DNA of 64,000 nucleotides from Paenalcaligenes sp052103955 (GCA_052103955.1 JBQELO010000016.1:18060-82059), one strand, 5' to 3'. Positions 42,155 to 52,031 are shown, numbered from the stretch's first letter. The notes: generated from the letters alone by a model not told the origin. Numbers and translations: made by a program.

Positions 42155-43219
42155 TTAGGGGCGTGTGGCGCGTTGTCCAGCAAGGGCAATTCGCAGTGTG
42201 AGCCTCGCCATTTCTTCCCATGCGTCGTCCAACAAATCGGCTGGTGCAAGCCCTTTAATTAGCCTATCTATTTCGTGTGCGTGTTTGAGTGCTTGCGGCC
42301 AAGCGCGGGCGGGTGTGCGTTGCAAGGTTTGGCGCAGCAGTTGCTCACGGGGGCCAAACACACGGTTTTGGCGTAAGGCAGCAGATACGTCGCCACCGCT
42401 GGATTGCAGCAGGGCTAAGCGTGCCAATAAGCGTATTTCATCGCCTACTGCCCACAGCACCAAAGGCAGTGCCTCACCTTCACCTTGCAACCCGCGCAAA
42501 ATGGTCAGTGCGCGCTGTGCTTGGCCTGCCAGCATGGCGTCACGCAAATCAAAAATGTTGTAGCGGGCTACGTTTAGCACAGCAGTTTGTACATTTTCAA
42601 TGCTGAGTGCGCCCTCAGGGTAGAGCAGTCCCAGTTTAGCAATCTCTTGGAAAGCGGCTAACAAGTTACCTTCTACTTTTTCCGCTAGCCACTCTAAGGC
42701 TTCAGGCTCGGCGTGTTGCTGCTGACGTTTGAGGCGTTGTTGTATCCAGTTGGGTAGGGCGCGACGTTCGATGAGCGGCACATCCACCCACACGGCATGG
42801 CTGGCCAGAGCTTGCGCCCATTTGCTGGTGCGAGTGGCTTTATCTAAACGGGGAAGCTGGAACACTAACAGGGAATCGGGTAGTTTCTGGCTAGCCAGTT
42901 GGGCGCATAGTTCTTGTATGGCGTCACCACCAGCCTTACCGGGTTTACCGGTAGGGATGCTAATTTCGATTAGCTGCTTATCGCCAAACAGCGAAACGGT
43001 TTGTGTGGTGGCAAAGACGGGGGCCCAATCGCTGCGGCCATCCATATCAAAGCGGTGGCGTTCCACATAGCCTTGTTCGCGGGCTCGTGCCCTAATGGTG
43101 TCAGCGCTTTCTACTTGAAGCAGGATCTCGTCGCCGCAGAGTACAAAACATTGCGCTAAGGATGTTGCTGGAGCCTGCAGCAGTCGCTGCAGGCCATCAG
43201 CATCTAGCGTCTGCCCCAT
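42155..43219 (-). CDS. holA: DNA polymerase III delta subunit (HolA)
   Basis: The clamp-loader subunit that opens the sliding clamp. The 354-residue protein has an N-terminal LAQCFVLCGDEILLQVESAD, a degenerate ATPase-like fold. RYNIFDLRDAMLAGQAQRALTILRGLQGEGEALPLVLW is typical of the delta lid and collar region. It follows lptE by one base, the conserved leuS-lptE-holA order. Confidence 0.93.
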   Translation of the reverse strand: MGQTLDADGLQRLLQAPATSLAQCFVLCGDEILLQVESADTIRARAREQGYVERHRFDMDGRSDWAPVFATTQTVSLFGDKQLIEISIPTGKPGKAGGDAIQELCAQLASQKLPDSLLVFQLPRLDKATRTSKWAQALASHAVWVDVPLIERRALPNWIQQRLKRQQQHAEPEALEWLAEKVEGNLLAAFQEIAKLGLLYPEGALSIENVQTAVLNVARYNIFDLRDAMLAGQAQRALTILRGLQGEGEALPLVLWAVGDEIRLLARLALLQSSGGDVSAALRQNRVFGPREQLLRQTLQRTPARAWPQALKHAHEIDRLIKGLAPADLLDDAWEEMARLTLRIALAGQRATRP

Positions 43220-43220
43220 G

Positions 43221-43874
43221 CTAGAACACCTCTGTGGTTGGGATGTTGTTTAGCAGCAGTTCTTCTGGTGGTAACTGTGGCTGATTGGCGTCGTGTAGCA
43301 ATTCTGGAGCCAAGGGCAGGTCATCAGGATTGCGGAAGCGTTCGGCCACATCAGGCGCAGTCAGTCGGCGCACCAATCTATCAATGAGTGATTGCTCCAT
43401 GCTGGCAAACAAGGTGGCAATTTCGCCTTGTTTAGCTTGCACAGCATCGGGGTTATACGGCATATCGCGTACCGTTTGTAGGATGGTAGGCGGGATAATG
43501 AGGTGCCCGCTGGCATCGCTTAACTGATACTGCAATCTAACCGTTAGTTCGTATTCTTCAACCTGACCGTTAGGGTCTAGAGCCAGTTCGCGTGTTAAGC
43601 GTTGATTGCTTAATTGAATCAACTGCGCTTGCGCTTGCGCTGGATCGGACACAAATTGCAGGCCGGGTGTGTTGGCTTGTAGTACGCGTCTAAGTTGCGA
43701 ACCAAAAGCCGAGTTTTCAGGGATGTTGGTGTACATCACCTGGAAAGGCAGTGGTGTAGCGCCTTTTAGCTTAAAGCCGCAGGCGCTAAGTAGTATGACT
43801 GCCATTAAGCAAACCCCCACCCAGAGGACGCGTTGTCTGGCAGAAAAGAACGACATGGAGTGAAGGTTTGTCAT
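43221..43874 (-). CDS. lptE: LPS-assembly lipoprotein LptE
   Basis: Outer-membrane lipoprotein plug of the LptD LPS translocon. The 217-residue protein has a hydrophobic signal and lipobox LLSAC, followed by the LptE start GFKLKGATPLPF. The call is supported by its position between leuS and holA. The start at 43874 is chosen because AGGA in the leuS end lies 9 bases before it; the internal Met at residue 7 is an alternative. The C-terminal tail is Pro- and Glu-rich. Confidence 0.92.
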   Translation of the reverse strand: MTNLHSMSFFSARQRVLWVGVCLMAVILLSACGFKLKGATPLPFQVMYTNIPENSAFGSQLRRVLQANTPGLQFVSDPAQAQAQLIQLSNQRLTRELALDPNGQVEEYELTVRLQYQLSDASGHLIIPPTILQTVRDMPYNPDAVQAKQGEIATLFASMEQSLIDRLVRRLTAPDVAERFRNPDDLPLAPELLHDANQPQLPPEELLLNNIPTTEVF

Positions 43875-43879
43875 GAGGG

Positions 43880-46537
43880 TTATCCTACAACGTTGACCAT
43901 ACGGCCAGGTACCACAATGATACGCTTGGCTTCACGGCCTTCTAGGAATTTAGCAACAGCAGGGTGCGCAGCGGCAAGCTGCTCAATATCTGTTTTGCTA
44001 GCACCATTTGCGACAGTGATGCTGCCACGTAGTTTGCCATTGACTTGCAGTGGCAGTTCTACTTCGTCAGCGATCAGGGCTTTTTCGTCAACGGTAGGCC
44101 ATGCTGTGTCGAGCAAGTCGCCGTGTTTGGCAGCGTAACCTAGCTCACTCCACAGCAACCAGCAAATGTGAGGTACTACAGGGTACAGCACACGCAGCAA
44201 GATAGAAGTGGTTTCAGCTAAGGCGCTGTGGTCAGCGGCTGTGTTTTCCAACGTAGCATCTTCCAGCGTATTCAGCATTTTCATGCAGCCGGATACGACG
44301 GTGTTGTACTGGATGCGCTGGTAATCGTACTCAATCTGTTTGAGCAGACCATGCACTTCTAAGCGCAGTTTTTTGGCTGCAGAGCTTAGGTTGGCGGTCT
44401 CTACAGGCTGCTGCAGGCCGGTACGTAGGCTGGCGTTGTGCTTGTGCACAAAAGACCATAGGCGACGAAGGAAGCGGTTTGCACCGTCTACACCAGAGTC
44501 GGCCCACTCTAGGGTTTGCTCTGGAGGGCTAGCGAACATCACGAACAAACGTGCGGTATCTGCACCCATAGAGTCAATCAGGGATTGAGGGTCTACGCCG
44601 TTGTTTTTGGATTTGGACATGGTGCCAATGCCACCGTAATCCACCGCAGAACCGTCGGATTTCAGTTTGGCACCAATCACAGCACCTTTGGCATCATGCA
44701 CGTCTTCTACGTCTTCAGGCCAGAAGTACTCAATCCCGCCTTTTTCGGTGCGGCGCGAGTAAATGTGGTTCAACACCATGCCTTGGCATAGTAGTTTGGT
44801 GAAGGGTTCGTCAAAGTTGATCATGCCCAGATCGCGCATGACTTTGGTCCAGAAGCGTGCATACAGCAAGTGCAATACGGCGTGCTCGATACCACCGATG
44901 TACTGGTCCATTGGCATCCAGTAATCGTTACGAGCATCTACCATCGCATCGGGGTTTTTGGCCGATGCATAGCGCATGAAGTACCACGAGGAATCTACGA
45001 AGGTATCCATGGTGTCGGTTTCGCGACGTGCAGGTTTGCCGCAAGATGGGCAAGCGCATTTCAGGAAGGCTTCGTCTTTATTCAGTGGGTTACCACTACC
45101 ATCAGGGATCAGGTGCTCAGGCAGAATGACTGGCAGATCTTTTTCTGGAACGGGTACAGGACCACAAGATTCACAGTGAATGATAGGGATAGGGGTGCCC
45201 CAGTAACGCTGACGGGAAATCCCCCAGTCACGCAGGCGGTAGGTGGTTTGTTTCTCACCCAAGCCTTTGGCGTTCAGGTCGGCAGCAATAGCATCTACGG
45301 CGGCTTTGTGTGCCAGGCCATCGTATTTGCCGGAGTCTATGGTTTGGCCTTGTTGCTTGTCGCCATACCAGTCATCCCACTGTGTGGTGCTGTAGGTTTT
45401 ACCTTCAACGCCAATCACTTGCTTGATAGGCAGATCGTATTTTAGTGCGAAAGCAAAGTCGCGTTCGTCGTGTGCGGGCACGCCCATCACAGCGCCGTCG
45501 CCGTAGCTCATCAGCACATAGTTACCTACCCAGACGGCAACTTGTTCGCCTGTCAGTGGGTGTGTAACAAATAGACCAGTAGGCATGCCTTCTTTTTCAC
45601 GGTTGGCGATATCCACTTCGGATGTGCCACCCAGTTTGCATTGCTCGATGAAGGCCGCTAGCTCTGGGTTGTTACGTGCAGCATGTGTAGCTAAGGGGTG
45701 TTCTGCAGCCACGGCGCAGAAGGTAACGCCCATGATGGTGTCGGCACGTGTAGTAAACACGTACATGCGGCCATCTTGAATCAGTTTGCCATCGTCGCCT
45801 TGGATATTGTGGGTGAACGCAAAACGTACACCTTCGCTTTTACCAATCCAGTTCTCTTGCATCAGGCGTACGCGCTCGGGCCAGCCTGGCAGTTTGTGCT
45901 GTACGTGATCCAGTAGTTCTTCGGCGTAATCAGTGATGCGCAAGTAGTAGCCGGGGATTTCACGTTTTTCAACGGGTGCGCCAGAGCGCCAGCCGCGACC
46001 ATCAATTACTTGCTCGTTAGCCAACACAGTCTGGTCGACTGGGTCCCAGTTAACGACTTGGGTTTTGCGGTAGGCAATGCCTTTATCTAGCATTTGCAGG
46101 AACAGCCATTGGTTCCACTTGTAGTAATCAGGGTCGCAAGCGCACATTTCGCGCGACCAATCTATGGCCAAACCCATGGACTGCATCTGCTTCTTCATGT
46201 AAGCGATGTTGTCGTATGTCCATTTTGCGGGTGGGACCTTGGATTTAATGGCTGCGTTTTCGGCAGGCATACCAAAAGCGTCCCAACCCATAGGCATTAG
46301 CACGTTATAGCCACGCATACGTAGCTGGCGAGCCATTACGTCGTTGATGGTGTAGTTACGCACATGACCCATGTGTAGCTTACCGCTGGGGTAAGGTAGC
46401 ATGGAGCACGCGTAAAACTTGGGTTTTAGCGATCCATCAGCATTCGTGGCATGTTCACTGACACGGTATGCATCGCGTTCTTGCCAGTTCTCCTGGGCGC
46501 GATGCTCGACTTCGGTGTGACTATAACGTTCCTGCAT
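43880..46537 (-). CDS. leuS: Leucyl-tRNA synthetase
   Basis: Charges tRNA-Leu. The 885-residue class I enzyme has HIGH-type PYPSGKLHMGHVRNY near residue 50, a large CP1 editing domain (about 225-420), and GTMSKSKNNGVDP as the KMSKS loop. The reading frame is open nine codons further, but MQERYSHTEVEHRAQ at 46537 is the family start. No clear ribosome binding site is visible. lptE starts 5 bases after the stop. Confidence 0.96.
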   Translation of the reverse strand: MQERYSHTEVEHRAQENWQERDAYRVSEHATNADGSLKPKFYACSMLPYPSGKLHMGHVRNYTINDVMARQLRMRGYNVLMPMGWDAFGMPAENAAIKSKVPPAKWTYDNIAYMKKQMQSMGLAIDWSREMCACDPDYYKWNQWLFLQMLDKGIAYRKTQVVNWDPVDQTVLANEQVIDGRGWRSGAPVEKREIPGYYLRITDYAEELLDHVQHKLPGWPERVRLMQENWIGKSEGVRFAFTHNIQGDDGKLIQDGRMYVFTTRADTIMGVTFCAVAAEHPLATHAARNNPELAAFIEQCKLGGTSEVDIANREKEGMPTGLFVTHPLTGEQVAVWVGNYVLMSYGDGAVMGVPAHDERDFAFALKYDLPIKQVIGVEGKTYSTTQWDDWYGDKQQGQTIDSGKYDGLAHKAAVDAIAADLNAKGLGEKQTTYRLRDWGISRQRYWGTPIPIIHCESCGPVPVPEKDLPVILPEHLIPDGSGNPLNKDEAFLKCACPSCGKPARRETDTMDTFVDSSWYFMRYASAKNPDAMVDARNDYWMPMDQYIGGIEHAVLHLLYARFWTKVMRDLGMINFDEPFTKLLCQGMVLNHIYSRRTEKGGIEYFWPEDVEDVHDAKGAVIGAKLKSDGSAVDYGGIGTMSKSKNNGVDPQSLIDSMGADTARLFVMFASPPEQTLEWADSGVDGANRFLRRLWSFVHKHNASLRTGLQQPVETANLSSAAKKLRLEVHGLLKQIEYDYQRIQYNTVVSGCMKMLNTLEDATLENTAADHSALAETTSILLRVLYPVVPHICWLLWSELGYAAKHGDLLDTAWPTVDEKALIADEVELPLQVNGKLRGSITVANGASKTDIEQLAAAHPAVAKFLEGREAKRIIVVPGRMVNVVG

Positions 46538-46652
46538 GTATATGACCAAAAAAATGGTGGGCAAACCTCCATTATATGCTGCATTATCAAGGTGGACAGG
46601 GGGAGTGGCTAGATATGTGCGCTTTTGTTGTGCTAATACCCGAAACCAGTGC

Positions 46653-47795
46653 CTAGTGGGCCGGTTGGCGGCGAGGTAATCCGCACAGTACGCAACACAA
46701 CACGCCGCAGATCAAGATGGTGTAACCCAGCGCTTGATACCAGCCGGTTAGTAGCAGGCCGCCACCGATAAGCAAGTAATACATCAGTCCAAATACGGCA
46801 CCCGCACTGCCTAATTGCCCTGCGTAGGAGGTAAGAGCTTGGCCTAGTACGTTAGGGATGGCCATGCCAAAGGCAATCACGACCACGGTCATGGGAATCA
46901 GTAGCCATAACGAGTGTTGAAGGGCTAAGACGCCAGCGCCGCCAATGGTTACTAGAATGGCCGCCAAGCTTTGTAGCTGGTTGCTGGTGTAGTGGCGCTG
47001 TAGCAGACGGCGGTTTAACCAAGCCCCTAATGCAGAACCTGCGGCCAAAGCGGCACCACTATAGCCATACAGTGCAGCGTCTAAGCCGGCGCGTTGAAAC
47101 AGGAAGGGGCCGATGGCGTAATAGCTCAGTAAAGCAATATTAAATGCCGCAACTAGCAAGGCTGAACGCCAGATGGCTAGGTCTACCGACATGGTTTTCA
47201 GGGTGCTGTAAAACGAGATTTTGGCTTGATGGGTAGGGCGACTTTCAGTAAGCGATAGCCCGCTCCAGATGAGCAATACCACCGCTAGGATTAAGAGGCT
47301 GAGCATAACGCCGCTATAACCGAACCAGCGCGTTAAGCCTGCGCCTGTAAACAAGCCAATAGCGGGGCTAAGTGCCAACGCCATACCCACTAGCGAAAAC
47401 ACCTTGGCAAGCTCCGGTCCTTTGTAGTGATCGCGTAATACGGTTTGAGTAACCACCGAACCTGCCGCCGCACCTATGGCGGCAATGGCTTGGGTAATCA
47501 GTAATTGGGTAAAAGAGCCTACTAGCAACGCAGCTGCTGTGGCCGCACCGTAGAGTAAAAGGGCGGCAAGCATGGCGGGGCGACGGCCCAGTCTGTCGCT
47601 GCAATACCCCCATAACATGACTCCCACGGCAAACGCGAGGAAGTATACAGTCATGGCCTGAGAGGCCGCCTCGGGAGGGACGTTAAAGGCCTGACTGAAG
47701 TCTGTTAGGGCAGGGCTGTAAAGTGTTTGGGCTAGCTGTGGAAACATCAGCAGCACAATTAACAGTGGGAGAGGGGTTTTGTGGGTAGTCATCAT
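46653..47795 (-). CDS. Bcr/CflA-type MFS drug exporter
   Basis: A 380-residue protein with twelve membrane helices. FPQLAQTLYSPALTDFSQAF and GYCSDRLGRRPAML (MFS motif A between helices 2 and 3) place it in the Bcr/CflA drug:proton antiporters. The substrate is unknown. It is divergent from an AraC-type regulator across a 96-base spacer, so it is probably that regulator's target. The start has two adjacent ATGs and no clear ribosome binding site. Confidence 0.82.
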   Translation of the reverse strand: MMTTHKTPLPLLIVLLMFPQLAQTLYSPALTDFSQAFNVPPEAASQAMTVYFLAFAVGVMLWGYCSDRLGRRPAMLAALLLYGAATAAALLVGSFTQLLITQAIAAIGAAAGSVVTQTVLRDHYKGPELAKVFSLVGMALALSPAIGLFTGAGLTRWFGYSGVMLSLLILAVVLLIWSGLSLTESRPTHQAKISFYSTLKTMSVDLAIWRSALLVAAFNIALLSYYAIGPFLFQRAGLDAALYGYSGAALAAGSALGAWLNRRLLQRHYTSNQLQSLAAILVTIGGAGVLALQHSLWLLIPMTVVVIAFGMAIPNVLGQALTSYAGQLGSAGAVFGLMYYLLIGGGLLLTGWYQALGYTILICGVLCCVLCGLPRRQPAH

Positions 47796-47827
47796 TTTTA
47801 TACATAGCTAAAGAGTGATGACAGCAA

Positions 47828-47891
47828 TTGTGAGGGATTTTGTTTTGTCTTATTATCGTTGAAATGACAACTTATCAATGAAATACGACAA
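47828..47891 (+). promoter_or_regulatory. Regulator promoter with direct repeats at the start codon
   Basis: TTGTGA (47828-47833), a 17-base spacer, TATTAT (47851-47856). Downstream, TGAAATGACAA (47860-47870) and TGAAATACGACAA (47879-47891) form an imperfect direct repeat about two helical turns apart, as AraC-family proteins bind. The second copy abuts the ATG at 47892. Suggests autorepression. Confidence 0.5.
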
Positions 47892-48674
47892 ATGGCCTGG
47901 TTGCAAGCGGATGACTTTTTTGATGCTGACGCACATGATGCGCCAGTAGTAGGTATTGCGGCGAGCTTGGGGCAGCATGATTCAGGTTTGCATCAGCATG
48001 GACGAGGGCAGTTACTGTATGCCCGTAAGGGGTGCATACGCATTACGCTAGCCGATCAGGTGTGTTTGCTGCCGCCTTCAAGGGCGGCATGGATACCCCC
48101 AGCTACGGCGCATAGGGCTGTAATGAAAGAGGTGGTGGATTACCGTTCGCTGTATTTCTCAGCGGAGTTGAGCCAGTGTGTGGATGCGGCGGTGTGTGTG
48201 GTGGCAGTTAGTCCGTTATTGGAAGCCGTGCTGGAGCCTATGGCGCAAGCGTCTTTTGATGAGGACTGGTCGCAGGGGCGTTATAAATATTTGCTAGGCT
48301 TGTGTTTGGATGAGATGCGGAATGCCTCGCGCCAGCCTACGCTGCTGCCATTGCCGCAAGATAGGCGTTTGCGCACCTTGATTGAGCAGCCAGAGCGATT
48401 ACCACCAGAGTTGCAAGAGCTGGAGCGTGAAGTGGGGGCGAGTGCTAGAACGATTGGCCGTATTTTTAGGCTGGAAACAGGAATGAGCTATCAGCAGTGG
48501 CGACAGCAATGGCGGTTGATGCGTGCTATTGAGTTGTTAGCAATAGGGAAAAATTACGGCTATACCGCGACCATGTTGGGCTTTCAAAGTGAAAGTGCTT
48601 TTGTGGCTTTTTTTAAAGGGATGGTGGGTTGCACGCCTAGGGTTTTTTTGAAGGGTGAGGTGGGCGCGCTATAG
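47892..48674 (+). CDS. AraC-family transcription regulator
   Basis: A 260-residue protein. It has an N-terminal cupin-like sensor domain (about 20-120: HQHGRGQLLYARKGCIRI, AWIPPATAHRAVM) and C-terminal double helix-turn-helix (about 160-258: LEREVGASARTIGRIFRLETGMSYQQWRQQWRLMRAIELL, then YTATMLGFQSESAFVAFFKGMVGCTPRVF). It likely controls the divergent exporter, an arrangement similar to NimR/NimT of E. coli. The ligand is unknown. No ribosome binding site precedes the ATG. Confidence 0.9.
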   Translation: MAWLQADDFFDADAHDAPVVGIAASLGQHDSGLHQHGRGQLLYARKGCIRITLADQVCLLPPSRAAWIPPATAHRAVMKEVVDYRSLYFSAELSQCVDAAVCVVAVSPLLEAVLEPMAQASFDEDWSQGRYKYLLGLCLDEMRNASRQPTLLPLPQDRRLRTLIEQPERLPPELQELEREVGASARTIGRIFRLETGMSYQQWRQQWRLMRAIELLAIGKNYGYTATMLGFQSESAFVAFFKGMVGCTPRVFLKGEVGAL

Positions 48675-48678
48675 ACGC

Positions 48679-48707
48679 AAAAAAGCCCTGTAAAACAGGG
48701 CTTTTTT
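48679..48707. terminator. Bidirectional terminator
   Basis: A perfect 13-bp stem, AAAAAAGCCCTGT (48679-48691) and ACAGGGCTTTTTT (48695-48707), with an AAA loop. It ends the AraC-type gene and, on the minus strand, the rpmB-rpmG operon. Confidence 0.92.
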
Positions 48708-48755
48708 GTGCCGTAGAAACTCGTGGATACGGGGTGAGCCGCACCAGAAATTGAC

Positions 48756-48923
48756 TTATTTCAGTCGAGTTTCTTTGTACTCTACGTGTTTGCGAACAAC
48801 TGGATCAAACTTTTTGATCACCATTTTTTCTGGTGTATTACGTTTGTTTTTAGTTGTTGTGTAGAAATGACCGGTACCTGCGGAGGATTCCAGTTTGATT
48901 TTCTCACGAATGCCTTTGGCCAT
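48756..48923 (-). CDS. rpmG: Ribosomal protein L33
   Basis: A 55-residue basic ribosomal protein: starts MAKGIREKIKLESSAGTGHF and ends KHVEYKETRLK, characteristic of L33. No CxxC pairs are present, so this is the zinc-independent form. AGGAG lies 6 bases before the ATG. It follows rpmB by 33 bases, the standard rpmB-rpmG pair. Confidence 0.96.
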   Translation of the reverse strand: MAKGIREKIKLESSAGTGHFYTTTKNKRNTPEKMVIKKFDPVVRKHVEYKETRLK

Positions 48924-48956
48924 GATGTGCTCCTTTTATATAGTGCAGGCTAACGC

Positions 48957-49193
48957 TTAAACGCGTTCGCCACGAGCGCGCAAATCTGCCAATACAGCAT
49001 CAATGCCGTTTTTGTCGATCAGACGAACAGCTTGAGTGGAGAGACGCAGACGAACCCAACGGTTTTCACTTTCAACCCAGAAACGACGGGATTGTAGGTT
49101 TGGAAGAAAACGACGTCTAGTTTTGTTGTTAGCGTGTGAAACATTGTTGCCCGACATTGGGCCTTTTCCGGTAACTCGGCATACGCGTGCCAT
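48957..49193 (-). CDS. rpmB: Ribosomal protein L28
   Basis: A 78-residue basic protein of the large subunit: MARVCRVTGKGPMSGNNVSHANNKTRRRF is the near-invariant N-terminus. The frame is open 17 codons upstream, but ATG 49193 with AAGGGG before it gives the normal protein. First gene of the rpmB-rpmG operon. Confidence 0.97.
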   Translation of the reverse strand: MARVCRVTGKGPMSGNNVSHANNKTRRRFLPNLQSRRFWVESENRWVRLRLSTQAVRLIDKNGIDAVLADLRARGERV

Positions 49194-49364
49194 GGTAATA
49201 CCCCTTAAGAGTCTAATTCGGCTACCGCACCATAAGCCAGTCAAAAATAAGAGATGCTGAACTGTTAGTAACGCGGTTTAAGCACTTCAAAGCCCAAACA
49301 AAAACTGCAGGACTAATAAAATCGTTCTAAAGCAGAACATTCTAATATGAATAAAGCTGCTAAA

Positions 49365-50579
49365 TCAAGTTTCCGGATTGAGTCTGTGAGCGATGCGGCT
49401 TGAAAGCCACGACAAAGAGGCACATGCAGCCAGTACGCTCACCATTGGGAGCACGCTTTCGCTGTGCCATACGCTCATTGCTAAACCGGCTAATGCGCCA
49501 CCCAGCATTTGCAATGTGCCCATGCAGGCCGAGGCAATGCCTAAGCGATGTCCTTGTTTATTAAGGGCTAAGGCCGAGGAGTTAGGGTAGATGAAGCCTA
49601 GGCTGGCCATAAAGCCCATGAGGCAGAACATCAGGCTATAGAGATTGATCCACCCAAGAAGGGTAAGCAAGAGCGAAACAAAAATAAATCCTACAAGCGT
49701 GTTTTCCGCTGTGAGCAACAGTTGCGAAGGTGTGTAGCGATTAAGCAGCTTGGCGCTAAATTGCGACGCAATAATAAACGACAGTGCATTTAACCCGAAC
49801 AACAGGCCAAAGTAGGCGGGATCAATGTTCATCAAACTAATAAACACACGTGCCGAGCCACTGATGTAAGCAAACATACTGGCTGAGCCTAAGGCGGCGG
49901 CAAGGGTGTAGAAGATAAAGCTGCGATCACAGATGAGCTCTGCATAGGTGCGGGCGATAAACCCAGGTCGTAGTGGGTTAACGCGATCCGGGGTAAGGCT
50001 TTCTTTAAGGCTTACGATGGTGGCAATACATAGCCCTAGGCTAGCGACACCCATCAGCACAAAGATAAGAGACCAGCTACCTAAACGTAGTAGTTGACCG
50101 CCAATAATAGGTGCCAATATGGGCATAGCACCCATGACTAACATAATCATCGACAAGGCTTTGGCGGCGTCTCTGGTTTCGAACTTGTCGCGGATGACGG
50201 CTCTAGGAATAGCCATGCCTGCTGCACCACCAAAGGCTTGAATGATGCGCCACATGCTGAGTTCTTCAATGGAGCTGCTTAGGGCACAGCCGAACGAGGC
50301 CAGTGAGAATAAGGCTACCCCAAATACTAGAGGTATTTTTCTACCGAACCTATCGGCAACGGGGCCATAGATTAATTGCGCACAGGCAATACCAATAAGA
50401 TAGCTTGCCAATGTGCGCTCTACATTGCCTTGCGTGGTGTTCAAGTCACGCGCAATAGTAGGAAATGCAGGCAAATACATGTCGATGGCTAGGGGGCCTA
50501 GTGCCGTCAGTAATCCTAACAGTATCAACCATTTAGGTATGTTTTTATTGAGGTTTGAACGAGAAGGTGCGGCAGACAT
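49365..50579 (-). CDS. Bcr/CflA-family MFS multidrug transporter
   Basis: A 404-residue protein with twelve membrane helices. LLGLLTALGPLAIDMYLPAFPTIARDL and YGPVADRFGRKIPL are the diagnostic Bcr/CflA segments. In E. coli, Bcr exports bicyclomycin and other compounds. The substrate is unknown here. A second exporter of this type lies at 46.7 kb; the two are not close in sequence by eye. A single gene facing away from cfa. Confidence 0.88.
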   Translation of the reverse strand: MSAAPSRSNLNKNIPKWLILLGLLTALGPLAIDMYLPAFPTIARDLNTTQGNVERTLASYLIGIACAQLIYGPVADRFGRKIPLVFGVALFSLASFGCALSSSIEELSMWRIIQAFGGAAGMAIPRAVIRDKFETRDAAKALSMIMLVMGAMPILAPIIGGQLLRLGSWSLIFVLMGVASLGLCIATIVSLKESLTPDRVNPLRPGFIARTYAELICDRSFIFYTLAAALGSASMFAYISGSARVFISLMNIDPAYFGLLFGLNALSFIIASQFSAKLLNRYTPSQLLLTAENTLVGFIFVSLLLTLLGWINLYSLMFCLMGFMASLGFIYPNSSALALNKQGHRLGIASACMGTLQMLGGALAGLAMSVWHSESVLPMVSVLAACASLSWLSSRIAHRLNPET

Positions 50580-50770
50580 GTAGGTAAGCTAGAGGAGGAT
50601 GAAAGAGAGGGCATACCAAGGAGGGGCATCACAAAAGCAGAGTTAGGTGCTACAGTATTTCTGCATAGATGCTGCGGCCAAGTGTAGCATGAGGCCGTGG
50701 TGTTCGAGGCGCCATAGAGGTAGTAGGCGTAACGCATTCTTCAGTTAAAAACAAAACTTAGGAGGCGGGT

Positions 50771-52024
50771 TTGAGCTCTATTTCAGCGATGGTTGAATCA
50801 AAGCTGGCAGCATTGCCAGTAGTGGTTAGTCTAACGTTGCCAGACGGCAGCAGAGTGGGGCCAGAGGACGCGCAGCTGGCCCTAGATGTCAAAGACACGG
50901 CCACTTTAGTGTTGTTATCAACGGGGCAGGTAGGTAGTCTGGGTGAGGCATATGTGGCAGGAACCTTCGATTTTAAAGGTTCTATACGCGACTTAATGAT
51001 GGCTGCTGCGGCTATTTTGCCAGACACCCCTATTAATCAAGCCAAAGCTGGTGCATTTACAGGACTAATCAGTCGTCTACGTTCCATTTGGCGACATACG
51101 CTTGAGCGCGATGCCAAGCAGATTCAGTTTCACTACGACTTATCCGACGATTTTTATGGTTTGTGGCTAGACCCACGGCGTGTGTATTCGTGCGCTTACT
51201 ATAAAGAGCCGGATTTCACGCTAGCACAAGCGCAAGAGGCGAAGCTGGACCACATTTGCCGCAAATTGAGATTGCAGTCAGGGGAGCAGTTTTTGGATGT
51301 GGGCGCGGGTTGGGGCGGGTTGTTGTTGTGGGCTGCCGAGCATTACGGTGTAGAAGCAACGGGGATTACGCTATCTAAAAACCAACATGCTTATGTCAGC
51401 AACCTCATAGAACAAAAAGGTCTAAGTGGGCGTGTGCGCATGGAGTTGTTGGACTACCGTAAGTTAGTAGGTACAAAACAATTCGACAAGATAGCCTCTG
51501 TGGGGATGTTTGAACACGTGGGTCGAGCGCAGTTAGGCGGGTATTTTTCTACGTTGCGTAGTTTATTAAAGCCCGGCGGTTTGATACTGAATCATGGCAT
51601 TACCTCGGGCGGGGTAGAGCATGATCAGTTAGGGGCTGGGATGGGTGACTTTATCGAGAAGTACATCTTCCCGGGCGGTGAACTTACCCATATTAGTTAC
51701 GTATTACGTCATTTGGCAGAAGGGGGGCTGGAAGACTTAGACGTAGAAAATCTGCGTCCGCATTACGCCAGAACCTTATGGGCATGGAGCGATGCTTTAG
51801 AAGAGCGCTTGCAGGAAGCCAGTACTATCTTGGCTGGAGAGCAGGGGTTAAGGTCGCTACGTGCTTACAGGGTGTATTTGGCTGGGTGCGCAATGGGGTT
51901 TGAATATGGCTGGATTGCGTTGCATCAAGTGCTAGCGCAACACACACCTACAGGGCGTTCGGATGAGCTAGATAACCCAACCGATTTAGCCTACCCATGG
52001 CGTAGAGACTATATTTATAAGTGA
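50771..52024 (+). CDS. cfa: Cyclopropane-fatty-acyl-phospholipid synthase
   Basis: Transfers methylene from S-adenosylmethionine to unsaturated phospholipid acyl chains. The 417-residue protein has HYDLSDDFYGLWLDPRRVYSCAYY, SAM motif LDVGAGWGGL and FEHVGRAQLGGYF as family motifs. TTG at 50771 is the likely start: GGAGG at 50761-50765 is 5 bases away, while ATG 50789 is 23 bases from it. The gene stands alone, followed by a CCCTCCCT/AGGGAGGG hairpin. Confidence 0.93.
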   Translation: MSSISAMVESKLAALPVVVSLTLPDGSRVGPEDAQLALDVKDTATLVLLSTGQVGSLGEAYVAGTFDFKGSIRDLMMAAAAILPDTPINQAKAGAFTGLISRLRSIWRHTLERDAKQIQFHYDLSDDFYGLWLDPRRVYSCAYYKEPDFTLAQAQEAKLDHICRKLRLQSGEQFLDVGAGWGGLLLWAAEHYGVEATGITLSKNQHAYVSNLIEQKGLSGRVRMELLDYRKLVGTKQFDKIASVGMFEHVGRAQLGGYFSTLRSLLKPGGLILNHGITSGGVEHDQLGAGMGDFIEKYIFPGGELTHISYVLRHLAEGGLEDLDVENLRPHYARTLWAWSDALEERLQEASTILAGEQGLRSLRAYRVYLAGCAMGFEYGWIALHQVLAQHTPTGRSDELDNPTDLAYPWRRDYIYK

Positions 52025-52031
52025 GGTTAAC

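Noticed and set aside
44870..45445. A 191-codon plus-strand ORF antisense to leuS
   Set aside because: It overlaps the certain leuS frame and shows no motif.
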